A DNA stretch of 46,292 bases from Emcibacter sp. (GTDB lineage Bacteria > Pseudomonadota > Alphaproteobacteria > Sphingomonadales > Emcibacteraceae): the NCBI GenBank assembly GCA_021774875.1, contig JAJFIP010000174.1, forward strand, positions 1 to 46,292, in the 5' to 3' direction. A program made the translations under genes and the position numbers. Each line of letters begins with the position of its first letter. Position 1 is the stretch's first letter. The notes beneath the pieces are model-generated. The model searched no databases, was not told the DNA's origin, and saw only the letters and a list, made by a program, of their open reading frames with translations. Below, piece by piece: positions 45,067 through 46,292 of this stretch.

Positions 45067-46112
45067 GCGAACGCTCAGTTGTCATTGCCGGCACGGGCCA
45101 GGTCTGTCCGGTTGCTGAGGATAACAGATCCATCGCGGAAATGGTGCTGGAGGCAGTCGAGTCTGCATTGTCTGATGCTGGTATTGACCATAATGACATT
45201 GACAGTGTCGTCACAGCTTCGGTTGATATCATTGATGGGCTGACGGCATCAAATATTGCCGTGACCGAAGTCGTCGGTGCGGTGATGAAGCCCGAGACGC
45301 GTATTGCCGCCGATGGACTATGTGCTGCTATCCATGCCGCCTGTCAGATATGGTCTGGTGCCTATGATACCGTGCTGGTGGTTGCTCATGCCAAGACGTC
45401 TATGGCACCGTTCCAGGACCTTATGCAATGGGCAATGGATCCCATATATCTGCAGCCTTTAGGCGTAGATTTTCTGACCTGTGCCGGGTTACAGGCGCAA
45501 TTGATAGCAGCCGGGGATCCGGGAGCGGAGCGACGCTGGGCAGAAATTGCGGCACGACGAATCAATGCGGTATCCGATAATCTATCCCTGACAGAAGATG
45601 ATATACTTTCCTCGCCGATTTTGGCATCCCCCCTGCGCCGGGATATGTGTGCACCCATGGGCGACAGTGCTTGCGCAGTAGTACTCAGGGCAGATACAGA
45701 CAACAAGGATGGCAGACCCAGAATTTCCGGCATAGGCCACGATCTTGAGCCACACGGGTTGGGAGATCGGGATCTGCGCTCATGGTCTGGACTGAAACGT
45801 GCCAGCAATCGTGCCTATACCATGGCCGGGATAGATGACCCGGCAACAGCTTTTGAAGTGGTTGAGCCCTCATGCCTTTATCCTCACGAGGAGCAGCTAT
45901 TTTTAGCCGCAGCGGGACTTGATGAAAAGGCGAACTTATCGCTTTCAGGCGGTCTGTTTTCCGGACATGCCCCGATTGTGGCTGGTCTTTCCAGATTGGC
46001 CACGGCGAGTAAAGCTATTGAAGGCATCGATGGTAAAGCTCTCGCTCATGGCACTTGGGGCCCAGCGGGGCAAGGTCAGGCGGTTATTATTCTCGAAGGG
46101 GCAGGAGCATGA
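45063..46112 (+). CDS. Thiolase-like protein (SCP-x/SCP2-thiolase family)
   Basis: A 349-residue thiolase-fold protein. The nucleophile cysteine lies in ADGLCAAIHAA (Cys87), and C-terminal motifs are VEPSCLYPHEE and GGLFSGHAPIVAGLS, a variant of the thiolase GGxxxGHPxG motif. It is shorter than classical degradative thiolases. SCP2-type thiolases and their partner subunits cleave bulky 3-ketoacyl-CoAs, for example steroid side chains. It overlaps the acyl-CoA dehydrogenase and the next thiolase-like gene by four bases each, so the three are one coupled operon and the two thiolase-like proteins may form a heteromer. Confidence 0.85.
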   Translation: MSERSVVIAGTGQVCPVAEDNRSIAEMVLEAVESALSDAGIDHNDIDSVVTASVDIIDGLTASNIAVTEVVGAVMKPETRIAADGLCAAIHAACQIWSGAYDTVLVVAHAKTSMAPFQDLMQWAMDPIYLQPLGVDFLTCAGLQAQLIAAGDPGAERRWAEIAARRINAVSDNLSLTEDDILSSPILASPLRRDMCAPMGDSACAVVLRADTDNKDGRPRISGIGHDLEPHGLGDRDLRSWSGLKRASNRAYTMAGIDDPATAFEVVEPSCLYPHEEQLFLAAAGLDEKANLSLSGGLFSGHAPIVAGLSRLATASKAIEGIDGKALAHGTWGPAGQGQAVIILEGAGA

Positions 46113-46292
46113 ACCGGGCAGCAATCATAGGAACGGGCCAGACCCGCCACGCCAAGCGGCGTGATGATAAATCGCAACCGGAACTGGTGCGTGAGGCTGC
46201 TACCGCCGCACTGGCTGATGCCGGCATTTCACCCGCCGAACTGGACGCCGTTGTCATATCCAATATGGAATTATTTGAGGGCCGCGCCTTTC
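46109..46292 (+). CDS. Second thiolase-like protein, N-terminal part only
   Basis: Starts at ATG 46109 inside the previous stop and is open to the window edge (61 codons). The N-terminus MNRAAIIGTGQT, followed by a E-L-V-R-E-A-A-x-x-A-L-x-D-A-G-I segment and a V-V-I-S-N-M strand, is typical of SCP-x-type thiolases. The active-site Cys lies beyond the window. Confidence 0.8.
   Translation, partial: MNRAAIIGTGQTRHAKRRDDKSQPELVREAATAALADAGISPAELDAVVISNMELFEGRAF

Overview
The window looks like chromosomal DNA of a Gram-negative bacterium (Pseudomonadota). It encodes a type II secretion system (T2SS), a TonB-dependent outer-membrane receptor, a lipoprotein secretin, a molybdate ABC transporter and molybdenum-storage subunits. 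The molybdenum-storage genes together with the receptor / acyl-CoA dehydrogenase / thiolase block lean towards a marine-type alphaproteobacterium, but lineage is inference only. I saw no rRNA, tRNA, CRISPR array, transposase or phage gene. Coding density is high and most operons are tightly packed, with several TTG starts.

Left part (1-19687, all minus strand): an operon of unusually large exported surface proteins. Read 5' to 3' it runs from a 1740-residue Ig-repeat protein (18879-13657), through two small paralogous exported proteins of unknown function (238 and 231 residues), into a giant protein of at least 4065 residues. The giant protein starts at 12196 and is still open at base 1. It carries a Big_2-like domain, carboxypeptidase-regulatory-like repeats, Ig-like repeats with a von Willebrand A domain nested inside one of them, an IPT/TIG domain, four blocks of calcium-binding thrombospondin type-3 repeats, and propeller-like repeats. 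Just upstream lies a small exported protein with a PEP-CTERM/VPLPA-like sorting tail.

Middle part (20017-39197): a T2SS on the minus strand is interleaved with a molybdenum module on the plus strand. The T2SS comes in three pieces: gspE-F-G-K-L-M-(C-like)-D (29020-20017), gspH-I-J (34773-33172) and the prepilin peptidase gspO (38509-37754, coupled to a B3/B4-domain gene). Between the pieces sit a DsbA/Com1-like lipoprotein-modA-modB-modC-small exported protein operon (29214-33179), and an ECF-transporter-like membrane protein followed by two molybdenum-storage-protein subunits (34902-37748).

Right part (39301-46292): a catabolic block. A tannase-family esterase and a TonB-dependent receptor (minus strand) and a limonene-epoxide-hydrolase-family enzyme (minus strand) face an acyl-CoA dehydrogenase and two thiolase-like genes (plus strand, the last cut by the window edge). 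The receptor and acyl-CoA dehydrogenase promoters share a 16-bp operator-like sequence placed identically over the -35 box, suggesting one regulator controls uptake and degradation of a hydrophobic or esterified substrate.

A working model is that the T2SS, with a self-piloting lipoprotein secretin, exports the giant Ig/TSP3 proteins encoded next to it, while the interleaved plus-strand genes import and store molybdenum. The functional link between the two, if any, is not shown by the sequence.
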